Assembly: GCF_040954645.1 (NCBI RefSeq)
Contig: NC_092803.1
Span: 119,491,461-119,555,460, forward strand
Origin: Diabrotica undecimpunctata
Lineage: Eukaryota > Arthropoda > Insecta > Coleoptera > Chrysomelidae
Reading direction: 5' to 3'
DNA length: 64,000 nt
Numbering within the stretch: the stretch's first letter is position 1; the number at the start of each line of letters is the position of its first letter. The notes under the pieces were generated by a model that ran no database searches, was not told the origin of the DNA, and worked only from the letters and a program-made list of their open reading frames with translations. Below, piece by piece: positions 47,015 to 58,779 of the stretch. The position numbers and the translations under genes were made by a program.

Positions 47015-49355
47015 ACAAACAAAAAAAAGAAAAAGGATTTAAGATTATGAATAATAGACTATACTTTTGTATTATATTACTAATAAACTATCTATCTTAA
47101 TTTTATTGTCATATCATTGCCATTTCATTCTACGCTCAATAAAACATACACGTTTTATAAGAGATGCAATAAATAAATTGTTTATCAGTGTTATAGAATA
47201 ACTTATCTGAAAACTATCAAATAATTACCATGTATTTCTCAATATTTAATTAATTTTAATCGAAATAATTACTAAATTACTAAATATTGCAGATACTAAT
47301 TTAGATTAGATGTTTAATTCATTGTCCAATTTTATTGGATCTGTTGTGCGGCTATACGCTCAGATTATCTGGATAGTAATAGGACCTTAAGGAGATTTAC
47401 TCCAAACATTAATTAAATTAGGTAATGACATATTATTAGGCATTATTCTGATTACCGGCCATGTGGTTAATCTATATTGCGAAGATGATACTACTCTAAC
47501 TATAAAAAATTAAGGAAAATTATTCATTAATCTGGACAGTTCATCATCTTCACGGAACACACAGCCACTCGCGTCCACTACTACAGGTAGATCTCCGTTA
47601 CTATCTTCTAATTTTCTCTATTCTAGGTAGCTTTTTAATGAGTTCTTTTGATTTCTGAACTTTGTTTGATTTATATAGTCTGGGCCTGCGTTCTCCGCAC
47701 AATTATAAACATAATTAAGTGATGGATTCGACCGTTACTTGATGGAAATTCATTTTATATAGGAATAAGACACTGAAAATTTTGTTTTCAAAACTTACAC
47801 AAAATTTATTATAATATTTTATCACTACAGCTGTTTCGGCAGAGTGCCTTTCTCAAGTGATCTATTTTTAGATGTGTTTACTGTTTGGGAAAGTATGTGG
47901 TATATATTTTCATGTTTTACATTTAATATTTTTCTTTTACTGTTCTCTAATGTGATCTAATTCAATGTTGTATTCTAACGACTTCGTTAAAATATATTGC
48001 TTCCTGTTATTTTGTAAAATCGAATTGTTAAACTGGCTATCTCATTTATTATGTTTTAAGGAGAATTTGATTTCTTTTATTATTTTTGTGTCGCCAATAC
48101 ACACAAGAGTAAAGTATCGTATTACCATGATAATTAACTTAAATTATCGCCACTCAAAATCGCAATACAATAGAGTGATTTATTGGTATACCCTCTTGGT
48201 ATACGGACCACCACGTAACGGTTAGAGGGTTCTTTCTGGCCATCTTAAATCTCGAGAGGACTTCAACTTCAGTCCTTCCTTCTGTGCCTCGGCTGGCGTC
48301 GTGACGCACCGCGACCAATTCTTCTGCCTGTCACGAATACATCAATATTTCAAAAGGTGAGTCTATATTCTTTGTACAGACAACAGTATGAGTTAATACC
48401 AGTTAATTTCGTAATTTATTCACAGTTGTATTTGCTATTTTTCACTAATTTATTTACAGTCAAAATATTGCATTTTTTCCCCATTATTATTCTAATAAGC
48501 AGCGACCTCTTAAGTTTTATACAAAACATTTGGTCCTTCGAGCCGGATGATAAGTAATTATAACTTTGATTCAATTAATTTTGTGTTATTTAATTAATTG
48601 TTTTTTTTTTCATTTCAATTTAACTTTGATTCGCTCTTTCGGCATTATTTTTAAATTTAATTTACATATTTAAATTGGATCATAATATGTGTGTAAGTAT
48701 TATTTACACAGCAATTTTTAAATTTATTTCCACTTTTAATATATAATATCAGTAAGTACTTTTATATATATTTTGATTAATATCATATATTGATTATAGA
48801 TACACATTACATTTATGATTTATTGTTTTACATTTTTTACATTGTTTTTGTGCTGATTTTTGTGAATTACTTTTGTTCTACTTGTATCATACTTTCCAAC
48901 TCATTATGTACGTCTTGCGTGTTAATTCAAACACATTTCATTTGATTTCTTTTGTTATTTCCTCACTTGTTTGCAATTGATTTTGTTTAAAACCGTTCGC
49001 TTCTTTAAATCTAGATATTCTCTTGTTGATTTGTTAATTTATGTTTACATTGTCTTCTCTTTTGTTCTTTTATCTTACAATGCCCAACAAAATGAACAAA
49101 TCTAGCTTTTTGCTCCAATCTCGGCATCCTCTAGATTCAAGGAGGCCTATGAAATGCATTCAAGTATCAAAACCAGACACATTCATTATTATTGGTAGCC
49201 AGGGTAGATTTTCATACATTTCACAACCTTGTTTCGATTGAATTTATTGTTGTCTTCTACCCACTCTCGGTCATCGCTGTCTTATTTCAATATTTCGATC
49301 AAATCTCCTTTACCTGTGGTTTCAAGGTGTTAAATATGTGTTAAAGATGTTAAAT
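47015..49355. other. AT-rich stretch without supported gene
   Basis: Several short frames exist (47965-48225, 48357-48557, 49041-49241, all plus strand), but none shows a known motif. A GC-richer patch at 48195-48335 (containing CTCGGCTGGCGTCGTGACGC) stands out from its surroundings and may be part of a retroelement leader. No gene is supported. Confidence 0.4.
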
Positions 49356-49930
49356 GTGTCTTGTGTTCTGGTTCTCACTATTCATCTAAATGTTCGTATT
49401 TTTTGGGACTAAACAGCTTCAAGAACTTTTCTCGTTGGTTAATCCACATAATTCTTGTGTACGCGTCCTGATTTCATCTCATTCGGAGCGACGAATGCAT
49501 GGCTTGCGAATCACGGCCTCGCGTTTTTCTTCGTTTATTAACCAACCGTCACATTTATCTTGTTCCTTTAGACAATCACTACTTCAAATACCAACATTTC
49601 TAGTTTGCTACACAACAACATTTAATGTCCTCGTCTAATTCGTGTCTTGTGTTCTGGTTCTCACCATTTATTATAAATGTTTGTATTTTTTTGTGACTAA
49701 ACAGCTTCAAGAACTTTTCTCGTTGGTTAATCCACATAATTCTTGTGTACGCCGCCTGATTTCACCTCATTCGGAGCGACGAATTGTACGGTTTGCAAAT
49801 CACGGCCTCGCGTTTTGCTTCGTTTGTTAACCAACCGTCAAATTTATCTTGTTCCTTTAGACAACCACTTCTTCAAATACTATTTCTAATTTGCTATACA
49901 ACCACATTTAATGTCCTCGTCTATTTCTTT
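49356..49930. repeat. Tandem duplication, 286-bp period, two units
   Basis: The unit starting GTGTCTTGTGTTCTGG at 49356 recurs at 49642. Both units share the words AAACAGCTTCAAGAACTTTT, CATTCGGAGCGACGAAT and ATCACGGCCTCGCGTTTT in the same order. A few substitutions and small indels separate them. No coding function is evident. Confidence 0.9.
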
Positions 49931-49974
49931 CCACATAGCGGATACATATTAAATATGTTTTCGCATCTTTCTTA

Positions 49975-50300
49975 GATTTCGTATCCTACTAGATACCGGC
50001 TCCATAGCCAATTTTATTTCAGTGATCTACCAAATCACGCATTTTAGTAATCAGATCTTATAGACATACTCATAGGTGTTGAATTGATTCTTCGTTTCGT
50101 AAATTCTGGTCAAAATTCTTGGCGAACCAAATCATCCTGTGGCCTTAGAAATAATTTTCAATTATGTTCTATAAGGGCGAGTATCTACGACCTATTCTGT
50201 ATTTTATTTCACATCTTTCGTTACTTCTATCTATACAAACATAGATCTTTTCTACAAAGGTTTTGGGAAGTCGAAAAGAGTAGGCACCTGTTAGATTTCT
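49975..50300 (+). pseudogene. Retropepsin-like protease relic (BEL/Pao-like)
   Basis: The plus strand reads RILLDTGSIANFIS at about 49979-50020. L-L-D-T/S-G-S followed by x-N-F-I is the active-site flap region of BEL/Pao and related LTR-retrotransposon proteases. Downstream frames have stops and show no firm motif. I found no reverse transcriptase, integrase or long terminal repeats nearby, so this is an isolated fragment. The duplicated segment just upstream could be part of the same element's gag or leader, but nothing proves it. The call rests on a single short motif and is tentative. Confidence 0.4.
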
Positions 50301-51773
50301 AGTAAATAATATTAGTTTTATAAAAAGTTGGAGTCTTGTCTTTTATTTTTGATTGAACGAACAGTTGTCCGTTTTCTAATACATTATATTTAAAAAATTT
50401 TATATTAGTAAATTGTTTAAATAATCTACTCCCAGAAGGGATTAAATCCTTTATCAATAGCAGTTTTCTATATTGAGTTGACTGTACCGCTCCCATATCA
50501 GTGGGACCGACAAAAAATGTCATGTGTTTAATAGCAAGTTTTTGTTTATGAACTTTTCGTCACTAATATGCCTTACACTATTTTTCTTTGCAATTACTGT
50601 AATAAACTTTTGATGGGTAGGATGATTGAAAAATTTGAAAAATATTTAAATATCTGCAAGTTTAATATTTTATAACATCGTTCTTTTTATTAATTTTACT
50701 TAAAATTATATTGTAGTTTCTCCTGATGAAGTTAATAAACAATTATTTGTATGTATGTATATTTTCTTTACCGACATTAAGTATAAAATACATGATCCTT
50801 TTTTAATTCTTCTTATATTGCCTTCTGTATTGCGAAAACCATCGTCTATAAATATGCCACAAGAGGATGTTACTTTTCTTAACTTAAATTAGTCTCAGGT
50901 AATACATCCCTTATTTTCATATATTATGTTTATTGCTCAACCTCCGCCTCTGTTAACGAATATACAAGAGTACGAGAGTGTCTTCAAAGAAACCGAAAAA
51001 AAATGCTTAAAACGCTCAAGTGGCTCACATGAAACCATAATTGATTTTGATAATTTGGAGTTTTTACATCTTTTCCCCGATGCCGACACAACAAGGAGAG
51101 TTTAACAACCCGTAAATGAATATTTATTTTTATAATGCTTGCACAGTGTTCATTTGGGGCTTAAAGAGATTAGTATCTTTTTCTTTAAGTAATGTCAACT
51201 AGGTCTTAAGTGATATTGACAGATTAATCTAAAAGGGATTATCGTGGATGTGTCAGGTTGGGATAAGGGAGGCAGATGCTGGAATTTGTTGGGTGACACT
51301 TTTTTAAATAATGATGGGGATCAACATTGTTGTTTTATTTTAAGTACGTAGGAAGAGAGGATTAAAGGGCTTATCGGGATTTTACTTTTAATAAATTTTA
51401 ATTGTGGCTTTTTTCATTGCTGACTTTTTCTTTTATAAAATATTTAAAATCGTATCTTCGGGAAAAATCTTATTTAGAGTAGACTATCTAACTAAACGTT
51501 TTCAAATTAAACAAAATATTTAAGCTCTAATCATAACAAAAATATATAATTTAGGATGTATGTAGGGAAATACGCCATGAATGTTTGAATTTAAAACTCG
51601 CTGTTTAAAAAAATAGATTTCTAAATCAGAAAAACTCGCTAAGATATAAGTAATATTTGATAATATAGACGCAACCGTCTATAAATTTATTTTGTATAAC
51701 CTTCTTACTCGACGAAAAGGGTACAAAAATGATGGTGATTTATATGATTAAATTGTTGATGTATCTTCTTCTT
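50301..51773. other. AT-rich stretch without supported gene
   Basis: A 74-codon minus-strand frame at 50299-50523 is unrecognised. Nothing else is supported. The stretch ends where the TTC/GAA tail of the next RTE copy begins. Confidence 0.4.
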
Positions 51774-53915
51774 TACGTGCCATCTCCGCGACGAAGGTTG
51801 GCAATCATTATGGCTATTCTGATCTTAGATGCTGCCGCTCTGAATAGTTCGATTGATGTACATCCGTACCATTCCCTCAAATTACGCAACCATGAGATTC
51901 TTCTTCTTCCTACACTTCTCTTGCCCTGAATTTTCCCTTGTATAGTTAAATGAAGTATGGTGTATATTTCATTACGCATAACATGCCCCATGTATTGCAG
52001 CTTTCTGTCTTAATGGTTTCCAATATTTCGATTCTTTTGTTGACTCTTCTCATGACTTCGTTGTTTGTTACATGCTCGGTTCATGATATCTTCAGGATTC
52101 TTCTATCCGCCCACAGTTCAAATGCTTCCATCTTTTTAGTAGTCGACGCGTTAAGTGTCCATGCTCCTATCGTGTAAAGCAGAGTCGAGAAAATATAACA
52201 CCTTACCAGCCTAACTCTCAAGTCTAATTTCAGTTTTCTTGCACAAAGTACCTTTCTCATTTTGTTAAAGTTTGTTCGTGCTTTCTCTATTCGAACTTTG
52301 ATTTCTTTGGAGTAACTATATTCTTCTTCATACTCAACTATCTTGTACATTAGCTTTTGGAGGTCTTGGAGGATGTCTGCTATTATGATAGTATCGTCCG
52401 CATATCTAATGTTGGTAATTGGTGTTCCATTGACCTTTATTCCTACTGTTTTTTCCTCAAGAGCTCTTTTGTAGTTGTAGTTGTAGTCCTCTTTTAATTT
52501 CGAACTCTTCTGATATGTGTTCATTAATGACCTTTGTCGTCGTAGACGTAATGACGTCTATTAGCTCTTTGTGGCGGATTTTATCGAAAGCCTTCTTGTA
52601 ATCTATGAAATAGACGTATATATCTTGATTCATATCCAAGCATCTCTGGATTAGTACGTTGAATGCAAAGAGAGCTTCTACGCCTTTACAGAATCCAAAT
52701 TGGGTTTCTTCAATATCCATATCAAGTATTTGGTAAATGCGTTTATAGATGATCTTTAAAAACATTTTAAGTGTGTGAGACATTAGGTTAAATGCGGTGG
52801 TCGTTGCATTCTCTAGCATTTTTCTTTTTTGGGAGACAAATAAATGTGCAGGCCAACCATTAATTGGGTATGTCACCCGACTAATAAATTTCATTAAAAA
52901 AATTTAAGAGGACATCCATGTATTCATTTTCTATTATTTTAAGGATATCAATAGGCAATTGATCTGTCTCCGGGCTTTTTTCGTTTCTGGTGTTCTTTAG
53001 TGCAAACAATATTTCTTCCTTCGTAATTTCTATACTTGTCTCTCTGTCCTCGAAAAATATGTCTTATAGGTTTCCTCTTTCGCCGTCGATGAGCTCTTCC
53101 ATATATTATTTTTCATCGTTTTAGCTTTTCGTCAGTCGTTATCATAGTATTTCCATTTTTATATAAAAAATTGTGTTGTGGTTTCTTTTTTCAGCCCTGC
53201 CATTTCTTTAACCTTTTTATGTAGGCCTTTTATCTCTTTACATTTTTTCTCATAGTAACTTTGTTTTGCCTCTCTTATCATTTTTCTGATTTCATTGTTA
53301 ATAATTTTGTATTGTGACTGTCTTTGTTCTTGGCTTGTCTTCTTTGGTCCATCCTGCCGAGTATTTCGTCGGTCATCCAGTTGTCTCTCTTTCTTATCGG
53401 TTCTTTTAATGTCTCATTGAATGGAACGAGAAGGCAGTTTTTTAATGTTTCTCATTGTTGGTTTATCTCGTAGGTGTTAGTATCTAATTTATTAAAGTTT
53501 TCGTATATTTTCTGTTACGAGTTTGTTTTTTTTATATCAGCTTCTTTCAGTTTTCTAACATCTAATTTTGGAGTTCTTTGGGATTTTCTAATACGTTTAA
53601 TCTTAAGCGTGACATTAGCGATTAGTGGTGTATGGTCTGATGTGACATCTGCTCCTGGATATGTTTTAACTGATTTGATGGTATTACGATATCTCTCTTT
53701 AATCATTAAATAATCGATTTGGTTTCTTACCACTTTTTACGGTTTATCTGCTGGTGAGCGCCATATATAGAATCGCCTCATAAGTAATTTAAAGAATGTG
53801 TTTGTGATTATTGGACTTTATTCTTGGCATAATTGTATTAGACGATCTCCTCAATCGTTACGTTTCCCTAATACTTGATCTCCCATTATTGTTCCACGCC
53901 TTCCAACATGCATAG
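51774..53915 (-). mobile_element. 5'-truncated, decayed RTE-clade LINE
   Basis: On the minus strand, from high to low coordinates, the order matches the full-length copy at 54657-57999. The late endonuclease comes first, with VVRNQIDYLMIKERYRNTI and KTYPGADVTSDHTPLI (53733-53515). Then come linker sequence, polymerase blocks with LMSHTLKMFLKIIYKRIY and IYVYFIDYKKAFDKIRHKEL (52894-52457), and ITNIRYADDTIIIADILQDL and the thumb (52524-52081). The C-terminus reads GKRSVGRRRISWLRNLREWYG (51991-51773). It ends in a TTCTTCTTT tail at 51774-51783. Upstream of the endonuclease middle, near 53905, homology stops. Frameshifts and deletions break the frame. No clear target duplication was found. Confidence 0.88.
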
Positions 53916-54563
53916 TGGAATATAAATATTACTAGCATTACTCTGAATGGCTTAATTAAGCTTGACTATACAGTTTACTTTAATCGCTATCGACATTTAC
54001 TACGCGATCTACTACGCTGATTACTACTTACGCGATCGCTATCTTTCCTCTTTAGAGGTCGCATACTCTGGTGCTTATTTTGATTTAATTGCCATACTAG
54101 CCGGTGCGTTTTAATTTAGTTCCAGCTTTCTTACAAGTCTCTCTAATGAGAGGTAGACCCAAAAACACGTGTAAGAGAATAGTAAGAGAGAATTGAATTA
54201 AATCCAAATGCAACCGTCTTGATATCTTTATTTTGAAATTTCATAAGCTTGCTTTTTGCTCAGTATTAACTAGGTATAATTTTTTTTTTATTTGTTCAAA
54301 CCTAATTACCTCGAAAGTTGCGTTAACGCAATCTTTTAAATAACATTTTTGTAGTCACATATATATTTTTATCAATAGCTAATGAGTCGTTTTTTCAAAA
54401 TGTATTCGACTATTATTGACATTTTTTTATATAACAAGGATTTTTTTATTGAAATGTCTTCGAATTTATTTCTACACATTAGACTTCACCCCACAATTTT
54501 AAATTTTTATTAAAACTTTTGCTAAAATAGTACCTACTACGTTCATAACGTAGTTAATTAAAC

Positions 54564-54600
54564 CGTTGATTGAATAACCAATTGGGTTATTCAATCAACG
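54564..54600. repeat. Perfect 16-bp stem hairpin
   Basis: CGTTGATTGAATAACC at 54564-54579 pairs perfectly with 54585-54600 around the loop AATTG. It lies ~45 bp upstream of the target duplication of the RTE element. Confidence 0.85.
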
Positions 54601-54644
54601 ATTAAACTCACATTTGTATATACTTTATAAAATAAGGAGAATAC

Positions 54645-54656
54645 ATAATTCAATTA
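54645..54656. repeat. Target site duplication of the full-length RTE, left
   Basis: ATAATTCAATTA, identical to 58000-58011. Confidence 0.85.
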
Positions 54657-57600
54657 TGACCTCATAAGACAACTAACTCTCACTTATGGCTCCACGTGCC
54701 ACACCCCGGGCAACTGCATTGGTCTGCAGGCTAAACTAAGTGAGGGTAGCCAGATATGGCGACAATTCCACCGAGCGATTGCCGGTATAAGCAATCCCCC
54801 ACTTACCTACCAACGGCTTCGGGCGGAAGAGTGGGTAAGTGGTTGGGCACTCTTTTGTCCTGAGACAGAGAAATCTGTCTCGAAGGCGGATGAATCAAGG
54901 AATGGTCAACGGCGTAAGGATACAGAAGGCAACGGGAAACCACTGTATTAATGATCTTTAAGATTCCCTAGTATAATCATGATGGCAAATGTCACATCAA
55001 TCACTCATGTTACTGATCATGGACCTCGGAACCCAAGATCCGGCAGGAGAGGAAAACCACAGACAGACCATAGGGCCTCTCAGGTCGTGAACCAGCGAAA
55101 TCCCTGTGTAAGTAATGTCAATCACCTTAAGATGTTAAGAATAGCGACGTGGAATGTAAGAAGCCTCTTTGCAGCAGGTAAATTAACTAATGTAGCCCTT
55201 GAAATGGAAAACCTTAAAATTGATGTCCTAGGTATAAGTGATGTACAGTGGCCAGGATCAGGAAAATGCACGAATAATAGTGGAACACTTTATTATTCAG
55301 GCACCATCAGTTCAACTCATCGTTACGGTGTCGGTGTCTTGGTATCAAAGAAAATCAGTAACTGTATAACAAGCTTTACTCCCTTCTCTGATAGAATAAT
55401 GGCACTACAACTTCAGTCAAATAAACAAATTATAAATATTATACAAGTATATGCTCCTACGGCTGATAAAGATGATGATGAAATTGAAAGTTTCTACTAC
55501 GATCTGGAACAAATTCTAAAATCAATGAAGAAACATCACACTACAGTAGTAATGGGCGATTTTAATGCCAAAATTGGACATGGATGTGTGGACGGTTATG
55601 TGGGTGACTATGGATTAGGAGAACGAAACGAACGAGGAGACCGTATGGTACAATTTTGTCAAGCGGAGGAGTTAGTAGTTGCTAACACTCTTTTCAAGTT
55701 ACCTAACAGAAGACTGTACACATGGAAATCTCCGAGTGACACCAAAGGCAGAGTAGTCAGAAATCAAATTGACTTTGTCCTTATTAGACAAAGATTCCGC
55801 AACTCTATACTCTCAGCTAAAACCTACCCAGGAGCAGATATAGGCTCGGATCACAATCCTGTAGTAGTCACATTAAGAATAAAACTAAAGATCATTCAAA
55901 AACACATACAGAAACAAATTGACGTGAGAAGACTGAGTGAACAACATATAAAAGAGAAAACAATAGTGAACATCAAAGAAAATTTACAAAATATAGAGAA
56001 ACTGAATAGAAATACTGATAACATAGACCAAAAATGGGAAAATATTAAACATGCCGTAATGCTGGCAGGGAGAGAAAATTTAACACCGAAAGAGAGGAAA
56101 CATAAAGAATGGATGAATGAGGAAATACTACAGTTGATGTGTGAAAGAAGGGTACACAAAACAAATAACCCGATAAGATACAAAGAAACAGATAAACTGA
56201 TAAAAAAGAAAATAAGAGAAGCTAGAGAAAGATGGCTAAGTGAGCAATGCCAGGAGTTGGAACAACTGGAGCGAAAATATGACTTTTTTAATGTACACAA
56301 AAAGATTAAAGAAATGACAGGAAGGAGAAGAACAACACAGATAGGACAGATCAAAGATACAGATGGTATACTCATAACAGATTTACAACAAAAAATGAAT
56401 CGATGGACAGAATACATATCACAACTTTTTGATGACAAAGATAGACAAGAAATCTCAAACGAATATACAGATGATACAGGGCCTGATATAATCAGAGAAG
56501 AAATAGATTATGCAATCAAACAAGCGAAAAGTGGTAAGGCCCCCGGTCCTGATGAAATTCCCGTAGAACTGCTCAAACTTATGGACGATGAATCTATTAA
56601 AATACTCCTAGATCTATTTAACACAATATATAGAACTGGAATAATACCTAGGGAATGGCTCCGTTCGACCTTTATACTACTGCCAAAAAAGGCAAATACA
56701 AGGGAATGCAGCGAATATCGTACGATAGCTTTGATGAGTCATGCTCTAAAACTGTTTCTGAAAATAATCCATAATAGGATCTATAGGAAATTAGACGCAG
56801 ACATCAGTAACACTCAGATGGGATTCAGAAAAGGGCTGGGTACAAGGGAGGCTCTGTTTGCAATGAACGTTCTCTCACAGAGATGCTTAGACATGAACCA
56901 AGAAATTTACACCTGCTTTATTGATTTCGAAAAGGCCTTTGACAAAGTACAACATGAACCACTAAGACAAATTCTAATAAAGAAAAATATAGACAGCCGA
57001 GATATTCGAATTATATGCAACCTATATTGGAATCAAACAGCAAATGTGAAGGTTGAGGGTAGGCTAACAGAAGAAATTCAAATCCGTCGAGGAGTCCGGC
57101 AGGGATGCATCTTGTCGCCACTTTTGTTTAATCTGTATAGTGAAGCTATTTGTGAACAAGCACTCGAGGAAGAAGATCTTGGACTGATAATAAATGGTGA
57201 GACGATCAACAATATAAGGTATGCTGACGATACGGTTCTCCTAACGGGAACGCTAGTAGAACTACAACATCTCGTTCAAAGTCTCAATATATATTGTAAC
57301 AGTTACGGCTTGAAAATTAATTTGAAAAAAACTAAATTTATGGTAATCACGAAATCCAAGAACATCAGAGCTAATCTTGTAATAGACAATACAACGATTG
57401 AGCGTGTGTCCTGTTATAAATATCTAGGTGCTTGGATCACAGACGATACTGATCAAACAAAAGAGATTAGATGTAGAATAGAAATCGCTAGATCAGTCTT
57501 TAATAGAATGCGCAAACTCTTTTGCAATCGTGATATCAACATAAAGTTACGAATACGAATGCTGCGGTGTTATGTCTTTTCTACCCTGTTGTATGGAGTA

Positions 57601-57999
57601 GAGGCTTGGACACTAAAACAGTTGACCACAAAAAACATCGAAGCTTTCGAGATGTGGTGCTATAGGCGCATTCTCAGAATATCATGGATGGACCGCGTCA
57701 CTAACACGCAAGTACTCCAAACTTTAGACAAAAGATGCGAAATTCTAAATGAGATAAAAACTAGAAAGATGGAATACTTGGGGCACATTGTGAGAGGTGA
57801 AAAGTACGAACTTTTAAGAAATATCATGCAGGGCAAAATTAAGGGCAAAGTGTGGGAAGAAGAAAAATATCGTGGCTTCGTAATCTACGTGAATGGTTCG
57901 GGTGTAGTTCGATTGAACTTTTTAGGCGCGCTGCTAACAAAGTCGCAGTGGCCATGATGATTTCCAATCTCCGTTAGGAGTGGCACGAGAAGAAGAAGA
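54657..57999 (+). mobile_element. Full-length RTE-clade LINE
   Basis: A 3343 bp element is flanked by the 12-bp direct repeat ATAATTCAATTA. It has a GC-richer ~320 nt leader (54657-54978, including the word GGCAACGGGAAACCACTG), a single long pol ORF, a very short 3' region and a GAA-type tail at about 57988-57999. Length, single ORF, absence of RNase H and the short repetitive tail are all typical of RTE elements. The intact target duplication and nearly complete frame indicate a recent insertion. Three truncated relatives in the window (14014-14493, 51774-53915, 62263-62538) share the tail. Confidence 0.93.
54979..57957 (+). CDS. RTE pol: APE endonuclease and reverse transcriptase, 3' frameshift
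   Basis: The 992-codon frame begins at tandem ATGs; the first is taken. The endonuclease has ATWNVRS (W58-N59-V60), IQVYAPTADKD, MGDFNAKIG (GDFNAK 193-198), QIDFVLIRQRF and GADIGSDHNPVV (SDHNPV 290-295). The reverse transcriptase has SGKAPGPDEIPVELLK, TCFIDFEKAFDKV (catalytic D near 649), GVRQGCILSPLLFNLYSEAI, IRYADDTVLL (YADD 748-751), LKINLKKTKFM and YKYLGAWITDD. The C-terminal region has FEMWCYRRILRISWMDR and RKMEYLGHIVRGEKYELL. A frameshift near 57860 replaces the usual GRRKISWLRNLREW end, which is still readable in the next frame up to a stop at about 57977. All catalytic motifs are intact. There is no RNase H, as usual for RTE. Confidence 0.93.
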   Translation: MMANVTSITHVTDHGPRNPRSGRRGKPQTDHRASQVVNQRNPCVSNVNHLKMLRIATWNVRSLFAAGKLTNVALEMENLKIDVLGISDVQWPGSGKCTNNSGTLYYSGTISSTHRYGVGVLVSKKISNCITSFTPFSDRIMALQLQSNKQIINIIQVYAPTADKDDDEIESFYYDLEQILKSMKKHHTTVVMGDFNAKIGHGCVDGYVGDYGLGERNERGDRMVQFCQAEELVVANTLFKLPNRRLYTWKSPSDTKGRVVRNQIDFVLIRQRFRNSILSAKTYPGADIGSDHNPVVVTLRIKLKIIQKHIQKQIDVRRLSEQHIKEKTIVNIKENLQNIEKLNRNTDNIDQKWENIKHAVMLAGRENLTPKERKHKEWMNEEILQLMCERRVHKTNNPIRYKETDKLIKKKIREARERWLSEQCQELEQLERKYDFFNVHKKIKEMTGRRRTTQIGQIKDTDGILITDLQQKMNRWTEYISQLFDDKDRQEISNEYTDDTGPDIIREEIDYAIKQAKSGKAPGPDEIPVELLKLMDDESIKILLDLFNTIYRTGIIPREWLRSTFILLPKKANTRECSEYRTIALMSHALKLFLKIIHNRIYRKLDADISNTQMGFRKGLGTREALFAMNVLSQRCLDMNQEIYTCFIDFEKAFDKVQHEPLRQILIKKNIDSRDIRIICNLYWNQTANVKVEGRLTEEIQIRRGVRQGCILSPLLFNLYSEAICEQALEEEDLGLIINGETINNIRYADDTVLLTGTLVELQHLVQSLNIYCNSYGLKINLKKTKFMVITKSKNIRANLVIDNTTIERVSCYKYLGAWITDDTDQTKEIRCRIEIARSVFNRMRKLFCNRDINIKLRIRMLRCYVFSTLLYGVEAWTLKQLTTKNIEAFEMWCYRRILRISWMDRVTNTQVLQTLDKRCEILNEIKTRKMEYLGHIVRGEKYELLRNIMQGKIKGKVWEEEKYRGFVIYVNGSGVVRLNFLGALLTKSQWP

Positions 58000-58011
58000 A
58001 TAATTCAATTA
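58000..58011. repeat. Target site duplication of the full-length RTE, right
   Basis: ATAATTCAATTA, identical to 54645-54656. It directly follows the GAA-type tail. Confidence 0.85.
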
Positions 58012-58309
58012 ATATTAATTAATTTTTGACAAAAATTTTATTTCGTTCACTTATTCTTTAAATAAAATACGCTACTCATAACGTATATGCATGTTTTTTA
58101 TATCAAATTAAAGCTGATATTTTTCTTAATATGATGATATAAGTTTAACGGAAAAATAGCGGAAAATTAGGAGAGAATATGTAGAAAGGAAAAAGCAATT
58201 GTTAAGCTTCGATCAAGTAGTGGATCTATTCGAAAATATACAAGGATCAAAAGACATAATCAGCGTAACAAAATTGTACTCAGAACACTCTCTACTGGTG
58301 ACTTCAAGT

Positions 58310-58670
58310 TAGAAATAAAATATAAAGTGTTGAGTGCGTGGGGGAATAAGTGGAGTGCATCGCAAGGTAAACTCAAGGAAATCGAACAATTGGTGAAACC
58401 GTGGCTTCAACCCACACGAATAGACACGACCAAGTGAGAAATAGCGCGTTTGCGGCTGGGGCACAATGATTTGACACATAAACGCCTCTTTGTGCCGAAT
58501 GTGTCGCCAATGTGTGATAATTGTCAAGTAACACTCTTCGTGGAGCATATACTAACTCGGTGCAAAATATATAAAGCAGCAAGAGGGAAGCACACTATCC
58601 CAAATAATATAAAGGAAACCTTAGGAAAAAACATGAACATTAAAAAACACAATAAGTTATCTTAAAGACT
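58310..58670 (+). pseudogene. LINE ORF2 C-terminal zinc-finger relic
   Basis: The plus strand reads NKWSASQGKLKEIEQLVKPW, then, after a stop, IARLRLGHNDLTHKRLF, MCDNCQVTLFVEHILTRCKI and YKAARGKHT. RLGHxxLTHxxL followed by CxxC-x7-H-x4-C is the conserved end of ORF2 in RNase H-bearing LINEs, comparable to residues CKHC...DHIFFEC in the element at 31375-34974. The RNase H part itself is missing. The fragment ends near the AATAAA-rich 3' sequence at 58750. It is a 5'-truncated relic and unrelated to the RTE element just upstream. Confidence 0.7.
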
Positions 58671-58779
58671 CAGGACTGTATCAATTATTGTAATTTTTTC
58701 TAACTTTACCTGTATTATATTTTTTAGGTCGCTAATAACCCTTGTGGTTTCAGCTTAAATAAATAAAAAAAAACTTGTC

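Noticed and set aside
47015..51773. Complete LTR retrotransposon
   Set aside because: Only one protease-like motif is readable. I found no paired long terminal repeats, reverse transcriptase or integrase.
51774..53915. Target site duplication for this RTE copy
   Set aside because: I compared the sequence before 51774 with that after 53905 and saw no convincing match; the 5' limit is too uncertain.
55896..56438. 180-codon minus-strand frame inside the RTE pol
   Set aside because: It is antisense to the linker of an intact pol frame; its Ser/Cys/Leu-rich composition reflects the Lys/Glu-rich sense strand.
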